A stretch of 64,000 nucleotides of DNA from Capitulum mitella. Its lineage: Eukaryota; Arthropoda; Thecostraca; Pollicipedomorpha; Pollicipedidae. Positions 38,663 through 49,700 of the stretch are shown here, in pieces; within the stretch, counting starts at the first letter, position 1; every line of letters starts with the position of its first letter. Location: positions 25,916,596-25,980,595 of the forward strand of contig CP099844.1 of NCBI GenBank assembly GCA_030062745.1. Reading direction: 5' to 3'. The translations under genes and the position numbers were made by a program. The notes beneath the pieces were generated by a model. It worked only from the letters and a program-made list of their open reading frames with translations, did no database searches and was not told where the DNA came from.

Positions 38663-40905
38663 ACACGAGCAGTATTTAGTACAGTGCAGACAGTACAGTA
38701 CAAGCAGTATTTACCGATTTTTTCGGGCGTTTCACACTCGAGAAATTAGAGCTTAAACATCGCAGCGCCCATTATTCGCCATCATTTCTGACCAGCCGAA
38801 AAACATCCGTAGAACACAAGATCTAGGAACGAAAATGTTACTTTCGAAACAGTTACGCTGGCAGAAGATGTTAAAAGCCAACCCTTTGCTAACGCAAATG
38901 CGAATGGAAAACTTAAAACTTACACATCGTTTGATGAAAACTTCGGGATTTCGTGCTCAGTGTTCACGAAGTTATTGACTGACAGAAAGTGTTATGGCCG
39001 GACCGGCCGCTCAATGCCATTTTTTTCTGTTAGACGAAGTACCTAAAACTCATTCGGCCTACCGCCTCGCTCGCAATTACGAGCTTGCCACTGGTAGTGT
39101 GGTTGACACTACTATTTATGTACTGTCATACGACACTACATAAATTATACTTTGTTATGCACTACTACGACAAATAAGACGTAACGCTGATGTTGTTGAC
39201 TGTTGATATCTTAGATGTGGGATTAATCGGACTTACGTTTGAGAAGTAATTGAAGAGAAAGAGTCAAGTGCAAGAAAAGAAAAGAGGCACATAAGATGAC
39301 GTTCAAACAAAAAAATACCCGGGACACTCGCTTGCGCTAAGGATGGATGAGGGCCTCGGCGTTATAATGCACGGTGGGAGCTATTTCACCAATGAAATGA
39401 AGATGACGAGACTGTTAATACCATGACATTGGAGCTTCTACACCGGACCAGAAGACATCGTCGAAGAGGCGAAGCGTCGTCCCTCCAGCTCGTTTCCCGG
39501 AAGTTGCTGGCGTGGATGGCTATCTAACAGAAGCGACGCGACCCGTGACACGTGCTAGTCGGGCCAATGTGGACGGCATCAGGTATTGCAAAGAGCGATT
39601 GTGGTGGCAAGTATTACTGCATTCCAAAGCCCAAAAATACCCCGATGATGGCTAATCGTATATCTCCTAGGCGACTTTGGCTGCTGCTAGTCACGCCCGA
39701 GCCAATTTAAGTTAGCTTGTGGAAGCAAACTTTCTAGTTGTTGATCGGGGAGACAACTGTTTGCTGTTTCGTCGAACATAACCGTTTGCTCACGTTTCGT
39801 TACGAGCAAACTGCTCTACACGGGACCTTGTTGATGCGTTTTTGCTCACGTACCGGGTTTGGTGACGCTACTGCATAATGCACAAAATTGTGGATGTTTT
39901 AGTTTTGTCCAAAAGTAACACCCGTCCGATATACTACGTTCCACACGAAACGCATTTCTTTCGCATGTGTAAGTGTCTGAACTGCAATTCTGCGAAACGT
40001 GTTGAGAGCCACCTTTTTAACTGCCGTAGCGTGACTGAAACTTAGGTTTAATGTTTGTAGACATTTTCAGAAGAAATGAGTGTTGGAACGCAACCGGTGG
40101 CATATTTTTAGGGCAACGAAGTTTATTTGTAAGATGTCGATGGTAGTTGTAGGGGGGGGGGTTTTCTTCCATCATAAAAGGTCCAAGTAGTTTTTTGGAT
40201 CCTTTTGGCATTGAAAATTCTATCGTGCTCTTTTGTCTTGTGATTGATCTTCACATCGCAATTGTTTAAAATTTCGTAACCGTAGTTTTTGATGGGCTTC
40301 ATGGACATGGTATCATTTGGCAGTATAATGTCTGCACAGGCAACATGTATGGCCCTGCATATAGATCAGTTACGTCATGACTGCAGCTTACGTCCTGTCC
40401 AAGGGCGTTGCAAACACGTAGTCTGTGAGGGCTGGTGCTCTCTCCTACAGAATTTTGGGAAACTTAGCACCATCCATTTGGCACTGCAGTCAGGGACATG
40501 ACTTAAAAATCTGTTCCTCCTGAATCTGAGATATTTTGCCGTATAGGTTGTGTCACGATTAACCTCTTCTTCCTCTCTCTTCCCTTCGCTAGTGCGTTAT
40601 TGAGGTCACCAGGCGGATAATTATCCTCGAAGTGCCCACGAGCATGCCGGAGAAGTAAAAAATGCGTCTCTGTTTATGTTAACGAAAACTTTTTTTTCAA
40701 GAACAAGAATAATGTTTATAAATGGACTACTAGTAACAACTACAAATCATGCTTCCAACACAGTTTTCCCTCGTTAGAAATTTTCCTAGCCTTGCTGCCC
40801 CGTGCAAGACCTTGTATGTATCTCACAACATAGCCTTCTGATAGCATCCACCTATCAGCCATTTTACCCAGCAATAAGTTTCTCGGGAAAAGGAATGGTT
40901 TATCA
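38663..40905. other. Intergenic, nothing recognised
   Basis: No exon, RNA gene or transposon terminus was found. A poly-G run lies near 40,153. A minus-strand 40-codon frame at about 40,859-40,737 begins with a well-placed ATG (AAAATGG) next to the CpG-rich segment at 40,906, but nothing in it is recognisable. Confidence 0.35.
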
Positions 40906-41120
40906 ATAGTTCCTGGGCGCCGCGCGCCCGCCTCTCGCCCGCCGCTACATACGGGACTTTGAGTCACGTGACCGGCGCGGCGGCGCCGCAAACGCAGTGT
41001 GAAGCCGGGTGTGTTGGAGGGACGGGTCGTCGGAGGCTCCGCGGAAAATCGAAAATTGTGGCGGAAAACGGTGGCGAGCAAGTTGTAGCTGCATACTAGC
41101 ACCTAGCGCATTGTCTAAGG
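40906..41120 (+). promoter_or_regulatory. Candidate CpG promoter and untranslated first exon of the Psc-like gene
   Basis: A short CpG-dense segment contains the palindromic E-box GTCACGTGAC near 40,963. After a run of GGCGG/AAAATTG sequence it ends in a consensus splice donor, CTAAG|GTATGT, near 41,120. The ATG exon of the Psc-like gene has a possible acceptor (GGTCCGGCAG) just 9 bp before its start codon, as in PCGF genes with a non-coding first exon. The link is inference: it would imply a first intron of about 5.2 kb. The 42.2-42.5 kb and 44.9-45.6 kb GC-rich blocks are alternatives. Confidence 0.3.
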
Positions 41121-42693
41121 TATGTTTTGATATCCTTCGTGTGTTGCTGTCTGCTCTGGTTGCTGAGAAATCCGTGTTTTCTAGGCGTGCTTTTTACTGC
41201 CGCCAGGAGATTAGTGGCAAGATGGCGCCGGGACCACATCAAAGGCAGCGTCCGATGCGTGGGGCCCAGATTGGGGAGGGGAGAGGATGCTCGGGCTGAA
41301 GGTTGGAGAGCTGCTGTTTCGATGGGCTGGGCTGAACACAAGTGCTGGTATCATAAATATTGATGACCTCATTCTGCCGCCTGCGAGTGAACATTTTTAG
41401 AAGCATGTTATGTGCACTTCTTGTTGACTTGCCAGCTGTCCTGTTTTTGACATGCTGATTGGATGCGTACATGGATTACGGGTGGGCGGGGTTGTGTTGC
41501 ACAGCATTGCACCACCATGCAGTACGACACCCACCTGACAAAGCATGACATAAAATGCAATATACGTACTACCATTTGCATGATTTTGACTACTCAGTAG
41601 AGTGTAAAGGGCTACAGGTGGCGTCTCGATATTGCATGTGGGGAAGGGGCATAAAACCAGTGGAAACAAGCCGTAAAAGGCACACTGTCACCATAAACCT
41701 GATGCATGTTGCATGCATCAGACAGCATGTTTGCACGAAGCACATTCAGAGCAACGCCATCCCTGATATCGCCATATGTCCGACAAACTGGAGATGAAAG
41801 CCTACCAGAAGTTGGTGGGATGGAGCTACGTGCACCTTTTGTATCTCAATGACGATAACTTAGGTATCCGTTGCTTAAAACGGGCGTGAAAGCCTCTTCC
41901 TAATGCGATGCAGGGTAACAGTAAACGCTAAATCTGTCCTGATCTCTCTCCATGAGCCGTTGTTTTTCACGAAAACCATGACTGACTGTGCTTTTACATG
42001 ACTGATTCTGACAAACTATATTGAACGCCGGGTGCATAGCATTTGCCACTAAAGCCCATCACATCGAGAAGTGCCGACAACCGACAGAATTTCGCTGCAA
42101 CACAGTAGTTATGTCAGAGTGCATGCAAGTAGTGGCTTCATACCGCAATATAGCCACCGAAATTCTCATGCACACACAGCCCTATACAATGCACATGTGG
42201 TTACCCCAAAGACTACATGGGGCGCCCATGCTGCACGGCGGCACTGCTGAGATAGCGAAGTATCGGGAGCTGGCGGACGGCGTCCGGCGCTGCCTGGACG
42301 GCTCCTGGCGCGGATGGAGGCAGGATGTCGCCGCGATACTGTTCCCGGCCATATGGCAGGCGGACAGCGACGGAAGCGGCCGGGCCGAGCGGACCGTTGG
42401 CCGCGGATGTGGCCGGCCGACCGGAGCGGCCCGGCGTGGGACGACCGTCGGCCGGTGCGTCACACCGCGGCGGTGAGGGTGGCAGGCGCAGAGAAGGACG
42501 TCCGATCCTGTTCTGGAGAGAGCCCTGTAGACTGTTAATGGTGTGCTGCAGAAGGATGGAGACCTGCACCAATGCTATTTCAGATACTCGCTGAACAAAG
42601 CTGTCGAACACCTGTTTCGTGTACTAGATAACTTTTGAACCAGAAGATCGGTCAGAGAAGCAGCGAGAGATATGCGAAAGGTATCCAAGACAG
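41121..42693. other. Possible first intron; no gene seen
   Basis: Contains ATGGCGCC near 41,221 in a short GC-rich stretch and a CpG-rich block at about 42,230-42,500. Long frames in that block are open on both strands with no domain. Confidence 0.35.
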
Positions 42694-42892
42694 CATGGGT
42701 GTAGCCACGTCCCAAAAATTTGGGGGCGGACAGATCGGAATCTGGGGGACGGTCCGACCCAAAATCCTACGTTTCAACGGAAAATTGCGAAAAATGCGCA
42801 CTTTCTGGACAAAATTTAGGAAACTAAAGCCCATTTTGCCAAAATTTGAGGGGACATGTCCTTCCAGCCCCCCTCCCGTTGTTACATCCATG
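42694..42892. mobile_element. MITE with 8-bp duplication (199 bp)
   Basis: Ends CATGGGTGTAGCC (left) and, reversed, CATGGATGTAAC (right). Flanks are CAAGACAG and CAAGACAA, seven of eight identical. The interior is A-rich with poly-C near the right end. Length, duplication size and end structure match the other small hAT-like elements, although the termini start CATGG instead of CAGGG. Confidence 0.82.
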
Positions 42893-44879
42893 CAAGACAA
42901 TGTTGATCAGAACCGCAAAAACTGGAGCCTTTATCATCGTAATGCTGGAGGTGGGTTCAGAACCCGATTGGTTTCGTCCTTTCTTGACAGACTACTGACA
43001 GCCACCGTTCGTCACGGCTTCCTGCATTGTACATCACATTTTGCCCAGGCGGAAAGGGTGGTTAAGTAACATGCAGACGATGAGGGGATGAGATGGCATG
43101 GGATACTAAATATAGCCTCCGAGTACAACACCGAAAAGGATTATGCAGGGGGATGGGAAAGGCTGCTCAGATTTTCGCGCGCCGACGTGAAAGTCCCTCG
43201 TCCTTAGGTGGAGGGAAAGCCAGCGCTGTTATGGTCATGGGTCTGTGGGTCTGTTCAGATTCCGAAAAATGGGGTTTGGTCTCCGCCATATGCTCATTTA
43301 CTTCGGTTTGTAACTGCGAACGGCAATAGGAAACGACAATAAGAAAGGTAATAAACGGCATTTATGCTCGTGGTTATCACGTTGTTAGCTAGAAAATGGC
43401 AGGAAAGTTGTAGAGCTCGTTCCTCACGGTCATTGCAATAAAGAACGATAAAATCCGAACTGCGGGGAAGTTATGATCATGACAGAATGTGTTATGAATT
43501 GATTTCCTTGGGATTCTCGTATTCCTCTTTTTGCGTGCTTTCAGATCCAACGAAACATTCCATCCTGCGGTGGCACTGCAGGTCATCATCACCAGCAGCT
43601 CGTTTCCTCTTGTTTATCCGGTCTCCGACACGTGCAGTGTTTGCAGGCCTTTGTGACATAGGGCTGCCGGATTTTGTTTCTGATTCAGCTTTGATGTACG
43701 GTTTTCTCCCTTTGATGATGGAGGCCAGCGGCGTGTTCAGTTTTGTAAACACCCGGCCTGCCAAGATCCACACGTCGGCGGCCGGGAGATCCACACGTCG
43801 GCGGCCGGGCGCGGGACGGAAATCCGCCTCTCACCTCTCGTGAAAGCGCTCGAGGCGAACGCCGAGTAGCTGTTTGCCTGTGGCTGGGCGCGAGAAGAGG
43901 CCTAATGGCCCTCGCTCATTGTCGTCCGGTGCTAGTGACGACATAAGCTGAGTAATGGCCGGGTACAGAACGGTCTATCGGGCCGGCGGCCGAACAGGCG
44001 GCCGGGTGGTACGGACTAGGCCGACTGGTACAGCACAGGTGACCGGTTGGTACAGACCACGCTGACTGGTATAGCGCAGACGGCCGGGTGGTACAGGTCA
44101 GGCGGCCGGGTACGAAACAGACGTCCGGTTGGTACAGATTAGGCGGTAGAGTACAGAAGTCGGCACCGCAAAACAACGCGGTTTCTCGGCCGTGGGTCGA
44201 CGAAGACAAACAGCCTCGTGCTTTGAAGTATACTGGCTTTTCTGGTGCAGGTTTATGGAGCCACTTGCTCTTTTCCTTCGAAGGAAGGGGGGAGAGGATC
44301 GAGGGGACGGAACGGCCGGCTGGGTCTTAACGATCTAAGCATTGCAGGTGCCTAGGTCTCTTGTGGTCTTGGGTGGCACCCCGTTATCATTTATCGCTTG
44401 TCCTAGACTTATTTTGCGAAGCTGTCGTAGGGTGCCAGAGTCTAAAGAGACCGATGAACTGCGATGGGAGGCTTTGTAACGGGCTAGGCATTTGGTTTCC
44501 GATGCGTGGTGCAGACATCGCTGCTAAAATTGCAGGAATATTCATAAGCTGCAGATCTGAAGGATCGAACAATGGACTTCAGCCTGTAGCTTACAACGAA
44601 ATCGGAGGTTGTGCAAATGGTCAGCTGCACAGGCTTAAGTTTTTGCATACTTTGATAACTTAAATCAAAAAAGCCCATCAAGATTCATGACGTTTATGCA
44701 TTTCTGGCTGTGTGAACAACGGAGAAACAAACTACCACAGATTTGTCGTAATTCTCTTTAAGCTGTGTCCAACTTACCCCAACACCCGGCGTCTATGGAG
44801 AGGGGCGTCATTCTCTGAGGTCTGCGCTCCTAGTCATTGGGAGTTGCGACACGCGCCGAACCCAATGGCCTCGGCTTGC
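42893..44879. repeat. Intergenic with short GC-rich tandem repeats
   Basis: Two adjacent copies of a 23-bp unit (GATCCACACGTCGGCGGCCG) lie at 43,764-43,809. At about 43,959-44,165 a degenerate repeat of roughly 22 bp recurs about eight times with a GGCCGGGTGGTACAG core. No exon or RNA gene was recognised in this interval. Confidence 0.55.
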
Positions 44880-45720
44880 GTGCGGCCGGGAGTGATGGGC
44901 CGATTTCGTGAGCGCGGCACGCTGCGCAGTTGCAGCGCAGGTGGCGAGATCGAATCGACAAACACTGTCACAGGCACGTACTGCATGGCCGCGCGACGAC
45001 GTGTTCGGCGCTCGAGGCATGTACGTGTGTCTGTGTGTGTGTGTGTCTGTATGTGTGTGTGTGTCTCTGGGTGTCGCTCCGGCCCGCTCGCCCGACTGCG
45101 GCGAGCGTGGCGCGCTCTGCGGCGGTCAACGGACCCGGCCGGCCGCTGCAGGGGCCACAAAAAAGCGGCGGCGCCGTCGCGGCGGGCCGCCGGCCGCCGG
45201 CGAACAATGGCCCTGCGTGACGCGCGGCCGCGCCGGCGCCGAGCGTTACGGCGGCGAGACCACGAGACGAGCCCGGCGCAGGCCGCCGGCTCCGAGCGTA
45301 CAACGGCTAGGAAACGAGACGAGCCTGACGCAGACCGCCGGCTCCGGACGTGACGGCGGCCAGGCTGCGAGACGAATCCGGCGCAGGCCGCCGGCTTCGA
45401 GCACTGTTGTGTCGTTGCATGGCCGCGGGACGAACTCGGCGCAGACCGCCTCCAGCACCAGGCGGTGCTCGACGGAGGAGTCGCTCCGGGCGAACAGGGG
45501 CCGGGGCCAGATGACGAACGGCCAGGAACCGCCTCGCGGGTCAGGCCAGAACGGGGGCCCGCGGGGCCGCTAATTCCGAGCGCCCTGCAGCGACTGCTCG
45601 CAGAGGTCGTCAGATCTGGCGGCCGGCGCAGTGTCCGCCTGGCCCGAAAGGTGGGGCACCGTGAAGTCCGTGGTTGGCGGCGGTTCCGCTCAACAGGCAC
45701 TGGCAAATAGACACTCTGCA
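44880..45720. repeat. CpG-rich block with (GT)n and a 50-60-bp repeat
   Basis: A (GT)n tract covers about 45,023-45,068. From 45,259 to 45,470 the motif CGAGACGAGCC.GGCGCAG and a following GCCGCCGGCTCCG recur four times at 51-59-bp spacing. The 300-codon minus-strand frame across this block is made of the repeat and other low-complexity sequence. The block could contribute to the promoter of the gene starting at 46,332, but no core promoter motif was identified. Confidence 0.5.
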
Positions 45721-46331
45721 GGTCCGAAAAATCCAACGAGCAATTAACACCTAGCTATGTGAAAAGTCAGAAAGCGAATAGTGTGCAAGTGACGCTCCCT
45801 GTTGCGCAAACATTTCGAACGTTGATTCCCACTTATGAGACTCTGTGTGGGCTGTAAACTAGGCAAAACATAAAGAACAGTAACTTATTTGAGCATAACA
45901 TGCAGGAGGGCTCACATCATCGCAGCGCTTGTGAAAGCCATCGTGTCACACATGCAGAATGGCGTGCGTTTTTCTTGGTGGGCGGACGCCACTACAATGT
46001 GTGAAGTGCTTTGTGTCTGCATGAACAATGGGTGGGAAGCATCTCCCAGGACGTCCACAAAAACAATGCCAAGGTTCTTTGGGCTTCATCGTATGCTTCA
46101 GGGGACCAGTTCACTTGCCACAGGCGGGCCACTTTTCTTGGGCTTTCCAAGCGACGCTGTCCACGAACGGTGACTATCAGGGCCACCGACGCGTAGACTG
46201 AGGCGGCTTGCGCACATTCAAAATTGAGTCACGCCTTACGGCCCGGGTGCCGCCCCTCTCGCGACAAGGAATGGTTGGACGTGCCCGGTGGTGGTCAGCA
46301 GACTCGTGCTCCGGTCCGGCAGGCGGCCGCG

Positions 46332-46717
46332 ATGGAGCCGCCGGCGCCGTCCCGCCCGGAGAGGACCATCAGCGTGGCCGAGCTGACTCCCCACCTGGTG
46401 TGCACCCTCTGCGGCGGCTACTACGTCGACGCCACCACCATCGTCGAGTGCCTGCACACCTGTGAGTGCCGCTCGTGGGCCGTCCGTGTGCTGTGCTCAC
46501 TGAGGTTGTCCGTCTGCCGCGGTTGTGACTGGAGCTGGTAAACGCTCTTGCGTCCAGGCTCGGAGCTGTTCCAGCCAGGATCAGACCGGAGCGATGACGC
46601 TTCCCTCGTTGCAGTTTGCCGGTCGTGCATCCTCCGACACCTGGAGGCAAGCAGCTACTGCCCAGCACTGACCTGTGACGTCATGATCCACAGAACCAAG
46701 GGCGCCGTGAGCCTCAG
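46332..46717 (+). other. RING-finger exons 1 and 2 of the Psc-like gene
   Basis: Exon 1 encodes zinc ligands C24, C27, C40 and H42; exon 2 encodes C45, C48, C59 and C64. The junction splits a Phe codon (T|TT) inside CLHTFCRSC, with donor CCT|GTGAGT at 46,462 and acceptor TTGCAG at 46,614. The first six ligands have normal spacing. The seventh and eighth are separated by four residues (C-P-A-L-T-C) where PCGF RINGs have two. The sequence around it (EASSYCP before, CDVMIH after) aligns well with BMI1-like proteins, so the extra two residues are a real local insertion in this assembly, not a mis-splice. Confidence 0.9.
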
Positions 46718-49700
46718 GTGAGTCGCCGTGCCGTCACGCGAGACGAGTCGAACGCACGGCGCGCGGCGAGGCATGCCGGCCGGGCGTCGCGGCCCGCTCA
46801 TGTTCCAGGCACGCCCACACGTCCGAACGGCATGTGTCACTGACGTCACGCGTCCACGTCACATCGTACGGGGAACGATGGCGACCTCGCGCGTGCTTCG
46901 TCGCGGCGGTGGCCCGAGCAGCCTTGTCGGGGTGTGACATCCGACGGGCTCGCAGCGCGCCGGCCTCCCGGCTCGGCCGGGGTCCAGTCCCCGAGGCGAT
47001 CACCGCCCTGTGGTCAGCGGCCCGACGGGGCGGAATGTCGCAATCGGCGCGCTGGCGGGCTGACGTGTTTGTTGCACGGCCGCGCGCGGGCGGGGTAACA
47101 TGACCTCACTAGAGTTGCGGCGGGTGTCACCAGACCTGCGCCGTGGCGGGGTAACATAAACCCACCAGAGCAGTGGTGCAGACCTTACCAGAGCGGCGCT
47201 TCAGCAGGGATAATATCACGTCACCAGAGCGGCGCTGTAGCGTGGTAATATGGCGTCACCAGAACGGTGCTATAGCGGTGTAACGTGACGTTACTAGAGC
47301 GGTGCTGTAGCGGGGCAACATGACGCCACCAGAGCGGTGCTGTAGCGGGGTAACACGACGTCACCAGAACGGTGTTTTAGCGGGGTCTAGGGTGCTATAG
47401 TGGGGTAACGTGACGTCACCAGAGCGGTGCTGTAGCAGGGTAACACGACGTCACCAGAGCGGCGCTGTAGCGGGCCGACCTCCGTTCCAGGCCGGACACC
47501 ACCCTACAGAGCATCGTGTACAAAACCGTGCCTGGCCTGCACCGTGAGGAGATGAGGCGGCGTCAACGATTCTACAGGGACAAACCCGATGCCGGTGGGT
47601 AACACTGTCTTCCGATGCGCCGTCAGCGGGGATGGGTGTCTGGGAGTGATGTTTTTTCATTTGTTCCTCCGATGGACATTACGTTCATTGTGACACTGCA
47701 TCAGCAAACGATAACTGATCATTAAGCTACAGTAACGATACCTCAAATACAACTTTCAAATTAGAGCTGCTTCGTTGTTTCACATTTACATAACAGCGTC
47801 TCATATTTCAAGCATCCCTGTTTGCGCACGTACGTTTGCTTGCCGGAAGTGTTGCGGGTTGATTTGACGTTACCATGTCGAAAGGTATTGTGTGCACAGG
47901 AAGATAAAAACAAACTTCCAAATAGTCTGCAACGATGCCTGTTTATCCGGTTGCTAAAAACCGTGACTGACTCATCGTTTTGAACATGAAACGCGGTGAA
48001 TTCAGTCCAGTTCGTGTTTTATTCGTATTGCGTTTGAAAACAACCCGACAGGGCAGTGGTAATACAGGACCTCCAGAGTAAGATGGTGAGGTGAGTCGTT
48101 CCACGCTTTGCAGACGCCGACCTGGCACCTGCTCTGAAGGGATCCCAGGAAGAGGGTGCCACGCGATTTTACGCGCTCGACGACACCATCGACGTGCGAA
48201 TTCAGTACGCCTCTCACAAGTAAGTTAAAACAAATTAAAAACTTTCTTTTACGCGTGCGTCATAAGGATATCTTAACAAAGATGACTGGCTTCGTCCCTT
48301 CAAATCGTCGAACGTAAAACAAATTGAACAGCTTGGACACTTGTCAAAGTTTTTCAGATGCGCTTCGATTATGGCGCGGTCGTCACATTCTTTGCGCAAA
48401 GTAGCTGGGAACGTTATGAAAAATTTCATGGGAATATTTTGAGATGTGGTTGGGCTTCAGGCACTTCACTGTACCCTCGTCTGTGTGTTAGCGTGGCCTG
48501 TCACTGGATGAATACACGTCTCGCATACCTCGTTATCTATGCATTGTTTGCTTTTAAATACAACGTCCGTCAAAAGTTGGACATAGTTAAGCTTTCCAGA
48601 TTATTCTAAAAATTCAAGATCTGTCGTCCGTCGGCCGATTTAGTTGGCTGTCGCGCCATATGTTGTGCATGATTTGCATCGTATCTATGGTTTGGAAAAG
48701 TGGCGGAGTCTGTGTTTTACGTTTTAGATGTCAGTGTGGCACCCGGTGCAGTTTTTGCTTATACTGAGAGGGTTTTTTTGACGTTGTGCCCGTTGTGAAT
48801 CGGTCATGGTAGTGTAGATTATTTCGTAGTGTTGAATTTGAATTTGTTTGTTGAGTAAAAAAATTCTATAGTACGATATGTACCGACTGAAACTTCTCTC
48901 TGAAGTTTGTTTTCTTACTCTACTTTTATAAAATGGCCATTTAAAAAGTTGAGCCGTTGTAAGGTGTTGAAAAGACTGCCACTTGAATTGCAGTAGGTTT
49001 CAAGAGCATCGCTGCCAACGCTGTAACATACATGTAAAGATGCATTTCATGTTCCGGATATCTTACTAAGTTGTCAGGTCCGTCTTCTGCATGGCTACTG
49101 TCAGCGTCCCTCCTACACACAATGAAACTTTGCTGATGGACATTTCGGAAGGGGCTTTTTCGTCAGGAAATCATAAAACCGGCGAAAGGGTGATAAGTTA
49201 TTCTCGCATATCTTCTTTGCAAGGTGTACAGTGCTTCGACACCTGCGAGAGAGATGCAAAAAACTTGGGTCTCCACGATTGGTGGCTAAGAAAATGCTCA
49301 CGGGTATGGTCTCCTGTTTTGCGGAACGATCAAGAGAGGGTGATAAGTTATTCATTCACATATCATTCCACTTTTCTGAAATCGGTCCCCTACCCCCTTT
49401 TCCCTACGAGCCCCAGGGGAGCCGTGATACCCACATCCGCTCTGCAGACATGTCACCCTTTCTGTGCGATCACCGCCCGGCCTTCCCTGGCGGTCTCTGG
49501 CCTTTCACTGGCCATCGCTGTCCGTGGCGTGGCAGTCGGGCATCATGGCTGGGACGCGGGGCTTCCGGCTCAGTGTGATCCCGTCGGACATACCTGGGGC
49601 CTGTTCGACGCGCCGGCGGGCGCGGCGCGCGGCCTCGTGGGGTCGTAAACTGTGACGAGCGGCAATCACGAGCCGCTGGCCGGGGCCGCTCCCCGCGCGG

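Noticed and set aside
44834..45736. 300-codon open frame on the minus strand
   Set aside because: It crosses a (GT)n tract and a 50-60-bp GC-rich repeat, other frames are open too, and the translation is Arg/Ala/Pro low complexity without a domain.
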